Shown here one piece after another: positions 1 through 11,703 of a DNA stretch of 64,000 nt. The translations under genes were made by a program, and so were the position numbers. The notes below the pieces were generated by a model. It worked only from the letters and a program-made list of their open reading frames with translations. It was not told where the DNA came from and did not search any database. The DNA is from Hepsetus odoe (taxonomy: Eukaryota; Chordata; Actinopteri; Characiformes; Hepsetidae), in assembly GCA_017165825.1 (NCBI GenBank), contig CM029379.1, positions 22,658,652 to 22,722,651 of the forward strand, in the 5' to 3' direction. The first letter of the stretch is position 1. Every line of letters begins with the position of its first letter.

Positions 1-20
1 GTGCTTGAGTGCTTGAGCGC

Positions 21-43
21 GTGTGTGTGTGTGTGTGTGTGTG
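21..43. repeat. (GT)n microsatellite
   Basis: Uninterrupted GT dinucleotides, about 11 units. Confidence 0.95.
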
Positions 44-1288
44 AGACACAATGTGGCTTTCTAAATTTCTTGGAGACTATTATGAAATGTTTAGATCTTT
101 TTGGAGCTTCCACAAACTCTTAGAAGCCAGCCCTATCAGGAGAATGATGAATTTTTATAGAAATTATTTTTCAGATGTCTCACTGGCCCAAATGAAAAAA
201 AAATTGTGTGGAAAGCACTGTTTGTAAGCTGTTTTATTATTTGTAGATGTAAGGGTGACGTGGGGTTAAATGCGGAGCCAGGAGTAGAACAGTCACAGAC
301 AGACTCATTTTTAAACCCTTGAGCCAAAGAGGCCCAGTTAGAGCAGAGGGTCTGTACAAAGATATCATATATCAACCCAAAGCATTTAACTATGAAATGA
401 TGCATTTAAGAAAGCACATCAAATAATTGCCTAAATGTAATAAATGGCTAATTGTGATTGCAAACCCATACAAACATCCCGCGGTGAGCACGGAATTTGT
501 CCTCTGCATCACTGCACACACCAGGAGCAGGAGCGTTAAGTAATGTAAAAAGCTTCATCATTGCATTTTACTAGTCTATCAGACTATTGAAAACCTCTGC
601 TGTTTTGTACTACTTCCTGCGCCCTTAGCCTGTTACTCTATTGCAGCTCATTCTGAGTCAACAGTGGCTAAAATAAGAGGCTCATATGAGTTGATTTCAT
701 GTTTTCCTTTCTGTTAAATTAAAGCTTAGTTTGTTGGCAAAGCAATTTTCATCCAGTGATCCAGTGATTAATTTAATTTTATTTTCTGAAAGTATGAAAT
801 TTAAGCGTTTTTTGTAACTATAGCGACCAAAAGTAAATCTGCCCTTTATGACAATGACGTAACCAAGGAAGTTACATCGCTCCACTTCTACAGCAGGATG
901 GAGTGTGTCTGTGTCTTTTATCTTCCAATGATATATTGTTAGGAAAATGGGAGTAAAAACTAAAGTTTCCTAAAAAGCCTTTGTTTCAAGTCCCTGTTTC
1001 TCTGGATTTCAGCCAGCACCCACCTAACCCGTAACTGTGTCTTCTGCCTCTGTCAGTTCTCTAAGGAATCATTTTCTTCTGACGGTAAAGATTTGTGAGT
1101 ATTTAGTCTTCTTTTCTTTTTCCTTCTCTGTTTAACAGATGGTCTGTGCTGGCTATGTTTTGAAAGTTCCTCTCATTTCTCCCCTGTGTTTGTTCTTCTT
1201 TATCTTTCTTTTTTCACCTTCCCTTATTACCCTGCCTTCATACACAATCCAACTTTTCCCTTCTAGTTTGTTCCTGAGTAAAGCCACA

Positions 1289-1292
<4 letters not shown>
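44..1292. other. Unique sequence, no gene seen
   Basis: AT-rich single-copy-looking DNA. The short open frames here (longest about 89 codons on the minus strand near 136-405) match no protein family I recognise. No transposon end or tandem repeat is evident. Confidence 0.6.
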
Positions 1293-1336
<44 letters not shown>

Positions 1337-1348
1337 CGTGCACGTGTG
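1293..1348. repeat. (TG)n microsatellite
   Basis: About 20 TG units followed by a short TGCG/CACG-interrupted tail. Confidence 0.95.
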
Positions 1349-1475
1349 TCTATGCAAGTGAGTGTAGAATAGTTGTTGGAGTTGTTTGGCTACACTTCCA
1401 GCGCCATACTGCTGTCAGATGCTCCAGTAAACTCACAGGTAAACCTGACAGAGTTTAGTGGAGACTGTGATGTTT

Positions 1476-1800
1476 CTGTCAGAGAGGGAGAGAGGAGGAG
1501 GGTGTATGAGGAGAAGAGATGAAGAGAAGAAGGAAAGGGAGAAGGAAGAGTGAGATGGAGTGAGATGGAGTGAGATGACAACAAAAGAAGGGAAAGAAGA
1601 TGGGGAGAGGGAAAAAGAACAGTGGGTAAAAACAAATGTGTTGAAGAGATAGAATGAAAAGGCGAAAGGACATAGATGGAAAGAGGGATATGGAAGGAGT
1701 TGGAGACAGGGAGATGACTAAAAGGAGGGTTAATATGGGAAACTAGGGAAACAAACTAAGGAGAGGGAAATAGAAAGAAAAGAAGACGGGAGGACAGAAA
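1476..1800 (+). repeat. Polypurine (GA-rich) tract
   Basis: About 320 bases that are overwhelmingly A/G on the plus strand, of mixed GGAG/GAAG/AGAG composition rather than one unit. It includes three tandem copies of an 11-base GAGTGAGATGG unit near 1547-1577. Long open frames on the opposite strand here are compositional artefacts. Such tracts can adopt triplex structure; no promoter or gene signal is visible. Confidence 0.75.
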
Positions 1801-2401
1801 TGAGCTGATCATGATGAAAAGTCTAAATAAAAATAAGGTAACACTAACAAGAACTTTATCTTAGATAAACAACAAAACACTTTACTGATTTATTTGATTC
1901 AACAGTTATTCATTCAGTCCAACTGTAGCTTCTTATGTTTTTGTTTTTTTTTCATTTGATGCCCATTCATGAAATTGGAGTGTTTTTTTATTGAACATAC
2001 ATCTTATTAATTTCTTTGTGATCATTTTCAAACCATTTTTAGTGCTTAGATTTAAACTGAATGTGTCTATTTACTATCCCTTAAAAGCTGTTTGATGTAA
2101 ATAACCTGTGTTTTGATTGGCCGCTCGGCATTGTCTCCTCATACCTTCATTGTGAAAGGTTGGAGCTGAACTGCTGATATATGTGCAGATGGAGAAACAT
2201 ATGGACCACCTGGGGGGCCCTGAAGAGCAATATGTTTAGGTTAAGACGTTGTGTTTTGTGCATGTCCTAACGCTTTGAAAAACACCTACTTGGGCTTCAT
2301 TTTTGAACTGGATGTGCAATCTAGGTGTTTCCAGTGAAATGCGTGAGTGAATACTGAGCTACATACATACATATGGACTCTGGGGGAACCTGAAGACCAC
2401 T

Positions 2402-2426
2402 AATACAGTGGCCAGTAAGTGTATAC
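2402..2426 (+). mobile_element. Possible Tc1/mariner end scrap
   Basis: The words CAGTGGCCAGTAAGTGTA resemble the terminal motif AAAGTGGCCRGTGAGTGTA that I associate with fish Tc1/mariner ends. Similar scraps lie near 35738 and 46979. Only the end is recognisable, so confidence is low. Confidence 0.3.
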
Positions 2427-2559
2427 TTGCTATAGTGTATATTATATTAAGCTATATACACATAAAGACATCTGAAACAATCTTTGGTAATCATCAATAA
2501 TTACATGTCACTATCTAATTAGTAATATGGCTCATCAATATCTTATCGTGCTCTAATTG

Positions 2560-2790
2560 GGCTATCACAAACGAGCAGTGAGCTATAGCTAATTAGCAGC
2601 GCCGCGCGCCTCTTCTAACGACTCTAGGTGCTTTATTATTCTTCTTTATGACTCCATCCCTGGGGTTTGATATCAACAATAATGCGAGCATATGGACATC
2701 CTTGGCATTGGGTACCAGATCTGTGTAAAATAGACAGAGGCGTACTGGGAAGCTAATTATGGCGCTCCGGACTGTTGGATAGGGGATAAG
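2560..2790. promoter_or_regulatory. Candidate conserved non-coding element
   Basis: A repeat-free island with balanced base composition inside AT-rich DNA. It holds a TAATTAG homeodomain core next to a GC-rich core (GCGCCGCGCGCC) and has no open frame. Conservation is inferred from texture only; no alignment was possible. Confidence 0.3.
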
Positions 2791-4317
2791 CGAGGGAGGT
2801 GTGATTCTTTTTTGTTCTTAATCTGTTCCAACTCCTGTTCTTTTTTTCCTTTATTTCCATCTCCCTTTTTGCTTTGTTCTTCTCTCTTCAAAGCGCAAGT
2901 CATGCTGCTGAAAATGGAAAATAAGATCCTTAACCTTTCAATACCTGGCTGATTTCAGCAAGTAAGTTCTCTTTTGGGGAAAAAACTGAAGCCGTCTGTG
3001 AAAGACAGCAATTGTAGGAGGACATATGTCCTATTAAATCCACAGTACTTATCTTTCCTGGATCTTGTAAATTCTAGTTTCATTTTAATTTAGGAACCAA
3101 AATAGACACTATGGTGATTTCATTTTCCTTGCAACCGACCCATCCATGCTCCACGAAATTGTATCCTTTTGTAGTCATGGATGCGTAGTTGGCCAGGGAA
3201 AATTATAGCACATTTATTTAGTACTACAAAAGGTCCCACAACAGTAGAACCCTTTTAGGTCCTACTTATTTCTTATAGGAACCTGCAAGAGGTTCCACAT
3301 CATAGAGAACAATAATTAAATATGCAAACAGTCTTAAACTAAATTTAAACTCATCAATTTTGTATAAAACAATGTGCTTTTGTGATGAATTCTTGACAAA
3401 CTCCTAATTACCTAATTTTCTTCCCAAGTTAGTAGTGTCCAATTAAGCACTCCCCCATTTATATGATACCACTGACACTGGGAGGGTAAATTTCTAATTA
3501 ATAACAGACTCTTGAGTGTCACAGTTTCTCCTTATCTTTATTTCGAACATTATGTAGAAGTTTGAAAAATTATAAAACTGAACACACATAGGTCATATTC
3601 ATGTCCTCGCATTCTCTACAGCTCAAAAAGAGACATTTCAGGTGGTTTCTTTTATTTTTGAATGGGCTTAACCTAGTTTACAATAGTGTTGTTGTGTTGT
3701 ATCCACATGCCAGTTAACCTGCTCTGAAACAGTAGTATTTAAATCTTTAAATGACTACACAGAGTAGCACATTCACTGCCAGCGCAGAATTTCCTGTCTG
3801 CAGTAAATCTCATTTTTTGTCCTCGAGCAAAGTCCTTAAACTGTTTGTTGCTTTAGGTCGACCAGCCTGCAACTGTTTTGTTGCCCTGGGCAAAGACATT
3901 GGGTACATGACACCCATCCATTTTTTAAAAAGCTTCATAAACAGGCAAAACAGTAGCAACATACACATTCGGAATGCAGAATAAGTGCATAAAATCAGTC
4001 CATACGTGCATATAAAATTGCATTACAGTACACTTCATACATTTTGATATAAAGCAATATATAACTTAATAAATGTTTGTAATTAATTTAATAAAATAAA
4101 TGTAATAAAATATTGTAATATATGGTGTATTGTTGTTTAGTAGATAGATGGTGATTACCTTAGTATAAATTATTACATTCATGCATTGTTTATATATTAT
4201 GATTGATGAAAAAGATAATTCTGTACAAAAATATTGATTGTTAGTTTTAAAGAACTCACATGTTCAGAAGGCTAACCTCCCCCAATGTTAAATGTTCAAT
4301 TTTGGTCTTCAAAGTAT

Positions 4318-5396
4318 TATTATTAGTAGTAGTAGCAGTAGTAGTAGCAGTAGTAGTAATAGTAGTGGAAGTAGCAGTAGCAGTAGCAGTAGCAGTAGTA
4401 GTAGCAGTAGTAGCAGTAGCAGTAGCAGTAGAAGCAGTAGTAGTAGCAGTAGTAGCAGTAGTAGCAGTAGTAACAGTATCAGCAGTAGTATCAGTAGTAG
4501 TGGTAGTAGTAGTAGTAGTAGTAGTTGTAGTAGTTGTAGTAGTAGTAGCAGTAGTGGTAGCAGTAGTAGTAGTAGTAGTAGTAGTAGCAGTAGCAGTAGT
4601 GGTAGAAGTAGCAGTAGCAGTAGTGGTAGTAGTAGTAGTAGCAGCAGTAGTAGTAGTAGCAGTAGTAGCAGTAGTAAAAGTATCAGTAGTTGTAGCAGTA
4701 GTAATAGCAGTAGCAGTAGTAGCAGTAGCGGTAGCAGCAATAGTAGTAGTAGCAGTAATTGTAGTAGTAGTAGCAGTAGCATTAGTGGTAGCAGTAGCAG
4801 TAGCAGTAGAAGCAGTAGTGGTAGTAGTAGTAGTAGCAGCAGTATCAGTAGTAGTAGCAGTAGTAACAGTATCAGTAGTAGCTGTAGCAGTAGTAGTAGC
4901 AGTAACAGTAGCAGTATCAGTAGTAGTAGCAGTAGTAACAGTATCAGTAGTAGCTGTAGCAGTAGCAGTAACAGTAGCAGTATCAGTAGTAGTAGCAGTA
5001 ACAGTAGCAGTAGCAGTAGTAGTAGTAGTAGCAGAAGCAGTAGTAGTAGTAGAAGTAGTAGCAGCAGTAGCAGTAGTAGCAGTAGTAACAGTATCAGTAG
5101 TAGCTGTAGCAGTAGCAGTAACAGTAGCAGTATCAGTAGTAGTAGCAGTAGCAGTAGCAGTAGCAGTAGCAGTAACAGTATCAGTATCAGTAGTAGTAGC
5201 AGTAGCAGTAGCAGTAACAGTAGCAGTAGCAGTAGTAGTAGTAGTAGCAGTAGCAGTAGTAGTAGTAGAAGTAGTAGCAGCAGTAGCAGTAGTAACTTTA
5301 GTAGTAGCAGTAGCAGTAGTAGTAGAAGTAGAAGTAGTATTTGTAGTCTTAGTAGTATTATTAGTAGTCTTAGTCTTAGAAGTAGTATTAGTAGTC
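4318..5396. repeat. Long AGT/AGC trinucleotide array
   Basis: Nearly 1.1 kb of AGY triplets (mainly AGT and AGC, with sporadic AAC, ATC, AGA and GGT variants). Frames on both strands stay open through the array because no common triplet variant is a stop. This gives apparent poly-Ser, poly-Val/Ala, poly-Thr and poly-Leu proteins of up to about 430 codons, which are not genes. A higher-order pattern is visible between about 4845 and 5160: the word AACAGTATCAGTAGTAGCTG recurs at 4865, 4937 and 5087 (72 then 150 bases apart). This implies segmental amplification of blocks of about 72-75 bases rather than slippage alone. Confidence 0.97.
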
Positions 5397-5420
5397 TTTC
5401 TCAGGGACCCAGTGGTGGTA
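5395..5420 (-). mobile_element. SINE core scrap at edge of triplet array
   Basis: CAGGGACCCAGTGGTGGTA matches the internal segment of the DANA-like SINEs at 6066-6260 and 33771-33986. In those copies the adjoining sequence already contains GGTGGTAGT. This suggests the neighbouring AGT array grew out of that internal triplet run. Confidence 0.55.
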
Positions 5421-5427
5421 TTAGTAT

Positions 5428-6065
5428 TATGTTTCTTTGTTTGTTTGCTTGTTTGTGTATTCATTTATTTATTCTTAAATTAAGGAATACATGTAAAGGA
5501 TCATGGAGGGTATTAAACCAAAGAGGTGTAAATGTTGTTTTAAACAAAACATGTCTTATGCAGATGCATGAAAATTCAAAGTGACAGTAACATGGTTTGT
5601 GCGAGTAGATATTCATCAGTTACGAGACCCTGGTGACGGTGATGTTAAAATCACAAAGTCAGGTTCTGGTTCCTGCAGTGCAGGAGGTCTTTGGCAACAC
5701 CTTTGGTCAGTTTTCTAAATTCAGTCATTCTAAATTGTCACACCCTTTTCAGGCTCTTTAAATATAAATTTTTATATAATAAATATAATATTTATAATAT
5801 AAAGACATTATTATGGTTTCTATAGCAACATGCATGTGTTAGTCAGCTGGCGGTGGATGTATTGTTGCTGTCATAAAGGTTCATTTTTGAGGATGCGTTT
5901 GAAAATGAGTACTGTAGCAATTGTTTGGAAATGCCAAAAATATGGACTCTGGCTGTGCTGGTTATATCTGTAAACAGCCACATCACACTCATATCTCATA
6001 TCACAAGAAATTATCGAGAATCTAAAGTCAAAGGTTTTGAAATATTTGCAGTGTTAGCAGTGATT
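5428..6065. other. Unique AT-rich DNA, no gene seen
   Basis: No recognisable gene or repeat. A TATAAT/AAATATAA-rich patch lies at about 5758-5802. Confidence 0.5.
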
Positions 6066-6260
6066 TTTACATTTACATTTGCGACATTTAGCAGACGCTC
6101 TTATCCAGAGCGACTTACATGTCCTAATTACAGGGAGCAACTCAGGGTTAAGGGCCTTGCTCAGGGACCCAGTGGGGGTAGTGCTAGAGGTGGGATTTGA
6201 ACCTGGGACTTCTTGAGCCATTGGTCCATAGACAAGTACTCTACCACTAGACCATCACTA
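6066..6260 (-). mobile_element. tRNA-derived SINE (DANA-like tail)
   Basis: Read on the minus strand, this starts with a tRNA-like head carrying an A box (TGGTCTAGTGG) and a B-box-like GGTTCAAATCC. A core with CTGAGCAAGGCCCTTAACCC follows, and the tail CGCTCTGGATAAGAGCGTCT ends in AAATGTAAATGT repeats. That tail is the one I associate with DANA/V-SINE-type elements of ostariophysan fish; SINEs of this kind borrow their 3' end from a partner LINE. The copy is nearly full length and matches the plus-strand copy at 33771-33986. Family name is from memory; element identity is firm. Confidence 0.8.
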
Positions 6261-7354
6261 CATTTTTGAAATGTAGTGTATGATGGCATCTGAAGCAACA
6301 GGCCTTCTTTGATTTGTTCTGATTTTATTTATACGATTGGCTACAGAGCAGTGATTAATCCTAAAAAGAACAGTTTCAGAATAATTGTAAGACATGCTAT
6401 TGGAAATGTTGTCCTTTAGCTTAAGGTGGAATTTTGTTGAATCCTAAATAACTGTTCAGTTAATAAAACAACGTACCATCACCCATTTCCAGCACTACTT
6501 TTTTAAGAGTTAACACTCTCATTCTGTCCTCACCCAACCGTCCACTCTCTTCTTCTCTCTCTCTTCCTCCCTCTGTTCCGTCTGTTTTCCAAACGTCACT
6601 CACCTGCTGTCAGTGCTGAGAGTGTGATGGTGCTGAATGCATAAAGACCTCTTTAGCGCACAGATACTGATTCAAATACACCATTACTCATTCGTCTACC
6701 CCTCCATCTGCATCTGTCTGTCCCTCCATCAGCATTCGTCTATGCCTCCAACCATTGTCTCATTCCTTCTATGATGTATATAACCCATGTTTTGCTTTTT
6801 TCCTCTGCTCTTTTTCTTCACTTCTTTATTCTTCTTCATCTGCCTGATTTCACTTCAATCTATTTGTTTCCTTCTTTCTCTCTTGCTCTGTTATATATAC
6901 TCTGTTATATACTTTTTTCCCTAACATTTTAATCACGCCTTTACCTTCTGTGCTCTTTCTGTTTGTCTCTATATTACTCTTATTTATGAACAAATGGAAA
7001 AAACAAACAAAAAACAACTTTTGATCATTTTGTTAATAATAAAATAAGAAAGCCATAAAATGTCTTTCTGCAATGCAGCAATTTCTCACCATAATGCTCC
7101 ATGGCTTTGTTCCTTTCTGCTGTTTTTCTCGTCCTTAGTTGTATTTTTTTTTTTTTAATAAAATTAAGAATGCAAGATGTAGGCCTTCTAAACACACTTA
7201 TCATGTAAAGTACTCAGGAGACTGTGATATTAAATTTGTATCATTTCGCCCACCAATACATACAGGCATACTATTGTTCACTGTTCAGAGATGAAAGGAA
7301 GCATGAATTTTCGACGTGGACATTTGTATTGTCACATGCTGAACAGTTTCTCCC
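6261..7354. other. Unique DNA, pyrimidine-rich middle
   Basis: No gene seen. 6530-6600 and 6770-6970 are C/T-rich on the plus strand (TTCTTC/CTCT runs). Otherwise unremarkable. Confidence 0.5.
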
Positions 7355-7412
7355 ACACAACACACACACGCGCGCGCATGCACGCACACACACACTCACA
7401 CACACACACACA
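7355..7412. repeat. (CA)n microsatellite with CG interruptions
   Basis: CA dinucleotides interrupted by a short (CG)4 segment near 7369-7377. Confidence 0.95.
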
Positions 7413-7699
7413 ATCTGGCCTGTTCCTCTGTAGCGGATATGAGGCTACTGTGTTTTGAGTCTGCCAGGATTTGATGACAAATGTGGTGAGAAACGTTCTG
7501 CCACCTACAGAGCCGCCGAACGCCTCTCACACACTGCTGTACAGCACAACACGTGAACACTCATCACGCTTGCAATTGTGTGTGAATTAAAGACAACTTT
7601 CAAACTAGTTCAGACTAGTTCTATACAGTTGCTCATGACTCAGGTTTGTGAAAAATAAACTAAATTACTTTCATTGTTGATTTTAAAGCTCTTACATAG

Positions 7700-8075
7700 T
7701 CCAATAGTAGACGCTGAATCATTTATATTAGACAAAATCTTTAAACAGTTATTGAATGATTTATTGTAGTAGTGTTTTTTTTTTGTTATATTTACTGAAA
7801 GTCATTAATAGTAGCTACTGAGTCATTTGAGTTAGATACTGAATCATTTAATTATATATTGAACCAGTAATAGCAGTTATTGAATCAATCAGATTAGATG
7901 CAAAATCATTTAGTTTGTTAAGTGGTTATTAAGTCATTAGTAGTAGGTATTGAATGCTTCATGATAGACACTAAAATATTATTGAATGATCTACTCATGT
8001 AATACTGAATAATTCACATGCAGTATTACAATTTATACAATATACTGAATAAATAATAATAGTAGCTTCCTGAGT
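7700..8075 (+). repeat. Decayed short-period tandem array
   Basis: A core close to TAYTGARTCATTTA recurs about fourteen times (for example near 7711, 7750, 7790, 7815, 7837, 7857, 7878, 7900, 7927, 7948, 7980, 8002, 8042 and 8068). Spacing is irregular at roughly 20-40 bases, with TAGTAG/ATTAGA linkers. It is not a perfect microsatellite and not a transposon I recognise. The copy at about 7815 contains a consensus AP-1 word (TGAGTCA). Function unknown. Confidence 0.6.
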
Positions 8076-8396
8076 CTTAAGATGATAACAATAAAGGGTG
8101 TATTCAGTCTATTAGTGTATCTCACAGCTTGTAAAAGCTGTCAGTTTGTTGCCATGTGTGAAGTTAAATGGATACTTTGTCATAAAGTGCTAACCTGCCT
8201 AACTGTGAATCACTGAATACATCGTTTAACCAAGTTGGCCAAATTATTCCTTTAAATCATGACAGCTTTGGCTCAGTTTTCACCATTTGTTCCTGGCATG
8301 AGAATTATATAAGAAAATTAAGAGAAATTGAATTAAGAGAAAAACATATTTAAATGTTTTGTTAACATTTGTTGGTGCATTTTATATATTCAGATA

Positions 8397-8925
8397 CAGT
8401 ATCTCACAAAAGTGATTACACCCCTCACATTTTTGTAAATATTTTATTATATCTTTTCTTGGGACAACACTGAATATATGACACTTTGATGCAATATAAA
8501 GTAGTTGGTGTGCAAGTGTCAATATTTTGTGTGGCCACCATTATTTTCCTTGTGTTCTTGTGCTCCTCCACCTTCCGTTTGAGGATGCCCCACAGATGCT
8601 CAATAGGGTTTAGGTCTGGAGACATGCTTGGCCAGTCCAGCACCTTTACCCTCAGTTTCTTTAGTAAGGCAGTGGTTGCCTTGGAGGTGTGTTTGGGGTC
8701 GTTATCATGTTGGAATACTGCCCTGTGGCCCAGTTTCCAAAGGGAGGGGATCATGCTCTGCTTTAGTCTGTCGCAGTACATGTGGGCATTTACACTGTTA
8801 TACAAGCTGTACACTGACTACTTTACATTGTATCAAAGTGTCATGTCTTCAGTGTTGTCCCATGAAAAGATATAGTAAAATATTTACAAAAATGTGAGGG
8901 GTGTACTCACTTTTGTGAGATACTG
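8397..8925 (-). mobile_element. Non-autonomous Tc1-like transposon, both ends
   Basis: A 529-base element bounded by TA on each side (8395-8396 and 8926-8927), the Tc1/mariner target duplication. Terminal inverted repeats start CAGTATCTCACAAAAGTG and extend more than 70 bases with few mismatches. The interior is a deleted transposase gene on the minus strand that keeps only the C-terminal catalytic part. Cut-and-paste movement would have needed transposase from an intact relative. Ends and TA sites are intact, so this is one of the better preserved elements here. Confidence 0.93.
8425..8814 (-). pseudogene. Tc1-like transposase, C-terminal remnant
   Basis: An open frame of 129 codons. Residues about 16-90 are the C-terminal half of a DDE/D transposase, with HDNDPKHTS (catalytic Asp at about residue 37) and SPDLNPIEHLWG (Glu at about residue 72). 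That leaves 34 residues between them, the DD34E spacing of Tc1 proteins. The helix-turn-helix DNA-binding region and the first catalytic Asp are missing. The frame runs into the inverted repeat at both ends, so the first and last residues are not transposase. It cannot be active alone. The plus-strand open frame over the same bases is its antisense shadow. Confidence 0.88.
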
Positions 8926-8927
8926 TA

Positions 8928-9584
8928 CATTCACAGAATCAAATAACATGGGACATAACTTTTGGAAAAAAATGTTTTAAAAGGTTTTTCATATTAACTG
9001 TTTAATGCCATATCAAGCAACCTTTTGTGTCTTTATTTGTGTTTATATTACACCTGCATCAGATTTGTGCCGCTGTTAAATTAATATAGTAATACACATC
9101 CTGCATGTATATCTTCCAGTATTGTGAAGATATGACCCGGCCTTAGTCCCTGTATGAGCTGGATTCTGCTGTTCCAGAATCTGTGGTGCTGATTAGTAAT
9201 CTGCTTTTGGAAAGCCATCCAAATCACTCTGAACTTTGATACCGATCCAATAGTCCTCTCTCTCATCTCCGGCTGTGAAGAGCTCCCTGAGGAAACTTGG
9301 GAATTCAGAACCGGGCTCAGAGCCGGATGAGACAGGATCCAACACACACACATTCAAACTTCACACACTCAGGATGGAGCTGGGCCTGTTTTTCCCCTTA
9401 AAAAATTAACCATCTATCCTTCATTTGCATTACATGAAAATACTTTCTAATGGAGCTTGGAAATAACACATGTGTTCTGCACCAATGCAGTTTTGTGTTT
9501 GTCATTGTGTGGTGCATAATTAAAAAAAACAAACAAAAGAACATACTGGTTGCTTTCCAAAGTAATTCATTAATTTGCCCATAT
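8928..9584. other. Unique DNA with possible conserved block
   Basis: No gene recognised. 9100-9350 is repeat-free with balanced composition (words such as GAGCTCCCTGAGGAAACTTG) and could be a conserved non-coding element. A 90-codon minus-strand frame spans it but resembles no family I know. Confidence 0.35.
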
Positions 9585-9836
9585 GAAACTGACAACCCTT
9601 GTCATTGCAAGGTCACAGCACAGCAAGCATGAACCACAACGAAACTGGACCTCTGCTTTTAACCCATGCACACAAACACTGTGTAGCAGTGGGCAGCTAT
9701 TGAAAGTGCCCAGGGAGGAGTGACGGGGACAATACCTTGCTCAGGGGTACCTCAGGGCAACGTACTCGTGAGGGAATCGAACCCACAATCTTCTGATGAG
9801 GGGCCAACTCCCTAACCACTAGGCCACTGCTGCCCC
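9585..9836 (-). mobile_element. tRNA-derived SINE (V-SINE-like), near full length
   Basis: Minus-strand SINE. The tRNA-like head has A box TGGCCTAGTGG and B box GGTTCGATTCC. The core is close to GAGGTACCCCTGAGCAAGGT, then GCTGCCCACTGC and TTTCGTTGTGGTTCA, with the tail truncated before the usual CACTTT repeats. It is the same family as 18972-19227, 44372-44597 and 50934-51187. The core resembles the V-SINE central domain; that assignment is from memory. Confidence 0.85.
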
Positions 9837-10604
9837 TGGCACATGCTGCTATATATGTGCCATTAAATATTATTTCTTTATGTTCTGGGCCATACATTTT
9901 ACAATCAATATTACAAACCTAAAGAAAAGACCCTTTTTGAATGCATCATGTCTGCAATGTCAGAACTGTGAACACTTTTCATTTTACTGCCAATTCAGCC
10001 AACATCCATTCAGCCACACCCACGATTGCTGAAAGTAAGTGGAGTGTTGCATTTTGTTGACAGTCTGTAGTGGATTTATTGAGGTGTAAGATCTGGGAAT
10101 AGGACTGAACAGTGTGCTATTGCTGGCGAAGGATGCACACATCCAAAAGGAGCAGCCGAAGCTGTGTTTCCTTTGTCCCTGAGGTTTAAAGTCTGAGTCT
10201 GTTTGGTGCACGTTTTAGCCAAAGTGTATTTCATTAATTATTTCAGTCTGAAGCTGCTTTTAAAAACACCCTCTTTCATTCTAAGCAATCATAAGAGGGT
10301 AGAAATGGTTGCCTACAACCAATTAATTAATATAATAATATAATAAAAATGCCTTGGTGTAGAATATGAGCCCTTTAATGTCCTCACAGAATCTTAGTCT
10401 GTTGTAATGTAAGGGCAGATGTGATTTTTGTATATTAAGGCTATGTGATGTCATGACTGTTGTGAAGCAGCTGAGGTGTTGTTAGAGGGTTAAGGCTTTG
10501 CAGGTGATTTGTAGCAACATTGCACAGCATTAGGCTGGTAATTTGAATGATTCAAAGTGGAGATAATTTGACTGGACAAAGGAAATGGCAGGACCTGTTA
10601 ACAG
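9837..10604. other. Unique DNA, no gene seen
   Basis: AT-rich, no family recognised. Confidence 0.5.
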
Positions 10605-11097
<493 letters not shown>

Positions 11098-11387
11098 TTG
11101 AATCACCACTCTAGCTGGATCTACTGTCAAGTGACAGTGGCCCTAGAGGAAGTCTCTGGTGCTCTAACACATGGCGGCTGAGTTTTAGCACTGATTGCAC
11201 AAGCACTTACCTCTCTTCTACCATGTACCAGACATGAAATGTCTTTTTTTTTCTTTTCACCTTTCTTTCTTTCCCGCTGGATAAGAAAAGGGAGCTTTGT
11301 GAAAGAGAAAAGTTCAGGCTGTTCGGAGCCAAGTTGCAAAACAGCTACAGCCTGGCACAAGAGTCGATAAAGCACTGACTGTGTGTG

Positions 11388-11635
11388 TCAGTCAGTCATT
11401 TTCTGCCGCTTGTCCCAAGCAGGGTCGCGGGGGGGTGCTGGAGTCCATCCCAGCTCACACTGGGCGGAGGATGGGGGACACACCCTGGATAGGTCGCCAG
11501 CCTATCGCAGGGAGGAGCGTGACAGAGACGGTACCTTGCTCAAGGGTACCTCAGGGCAACCTATTGGGAAGGGGTTCGAACCCACGATCCTCCGATCATG
11601 TGGCCAACGCCCTAAACACTAGGCCACCGCTGCCC

Positions 11636-11636
<1 letters not shown>
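11388..11636 (-). mobile_element. tRNA-derived SINE with L2-like 3' half
   Basis: The minus-strand head (A box TGGCCTAGTG, B box GGTTCGAACCC) and core match the other SINEs. The 3' half differs: it carries CCTATCCAGGGTGTGTCCCC and GCTGGGATGGACTCCAGCAC, typical of L2/CR1-like LINE 3' ends in fish. The copy at 39457-39701 has the same architecture, so this is a distinct subfamily. It sits at the edge of a GT tract: GTGTGTGT is present on both sides, which may be the target duplication. Confidence 0.82.
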
Positions 11637-11637
<1 letters not shown>

Positions 11638-11678
<41 letters not shown>

Positions 11679-11703
11679 GTGTGCGTGTGTGTGCGTGTGT
11701 GTG
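11638..11703. repeat. (GT)n microsatellite
   Basis: GT units with GC interruptions, directly abutting the SINE head at 11636. Confidence 0.95.

Larger units (their letters stand above)
1801..4317. other. AT-rich unique DNA, no gene seen
   Basis: No coding frame of substance. It contains a possible conserved block (2560-2790) and a short Tc1-terminus-like scrap (2402-2426), listed separately. The remainder is AT-rich with no repeat I can name. Confidence 0.55.

Noticed and set aside
4256..5584. Open frames of about 400-430 codons on both strands
   Set aside because: They translate the AGT/AGC array (poly-Ser, poly-Val/Ala, poly-Thr) and have no non-repeat domain.
8486..8897. Plus-strand frames of 89 and 129 codons
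   Set aside because: They are antisense to the Tc1 transposase remnant.
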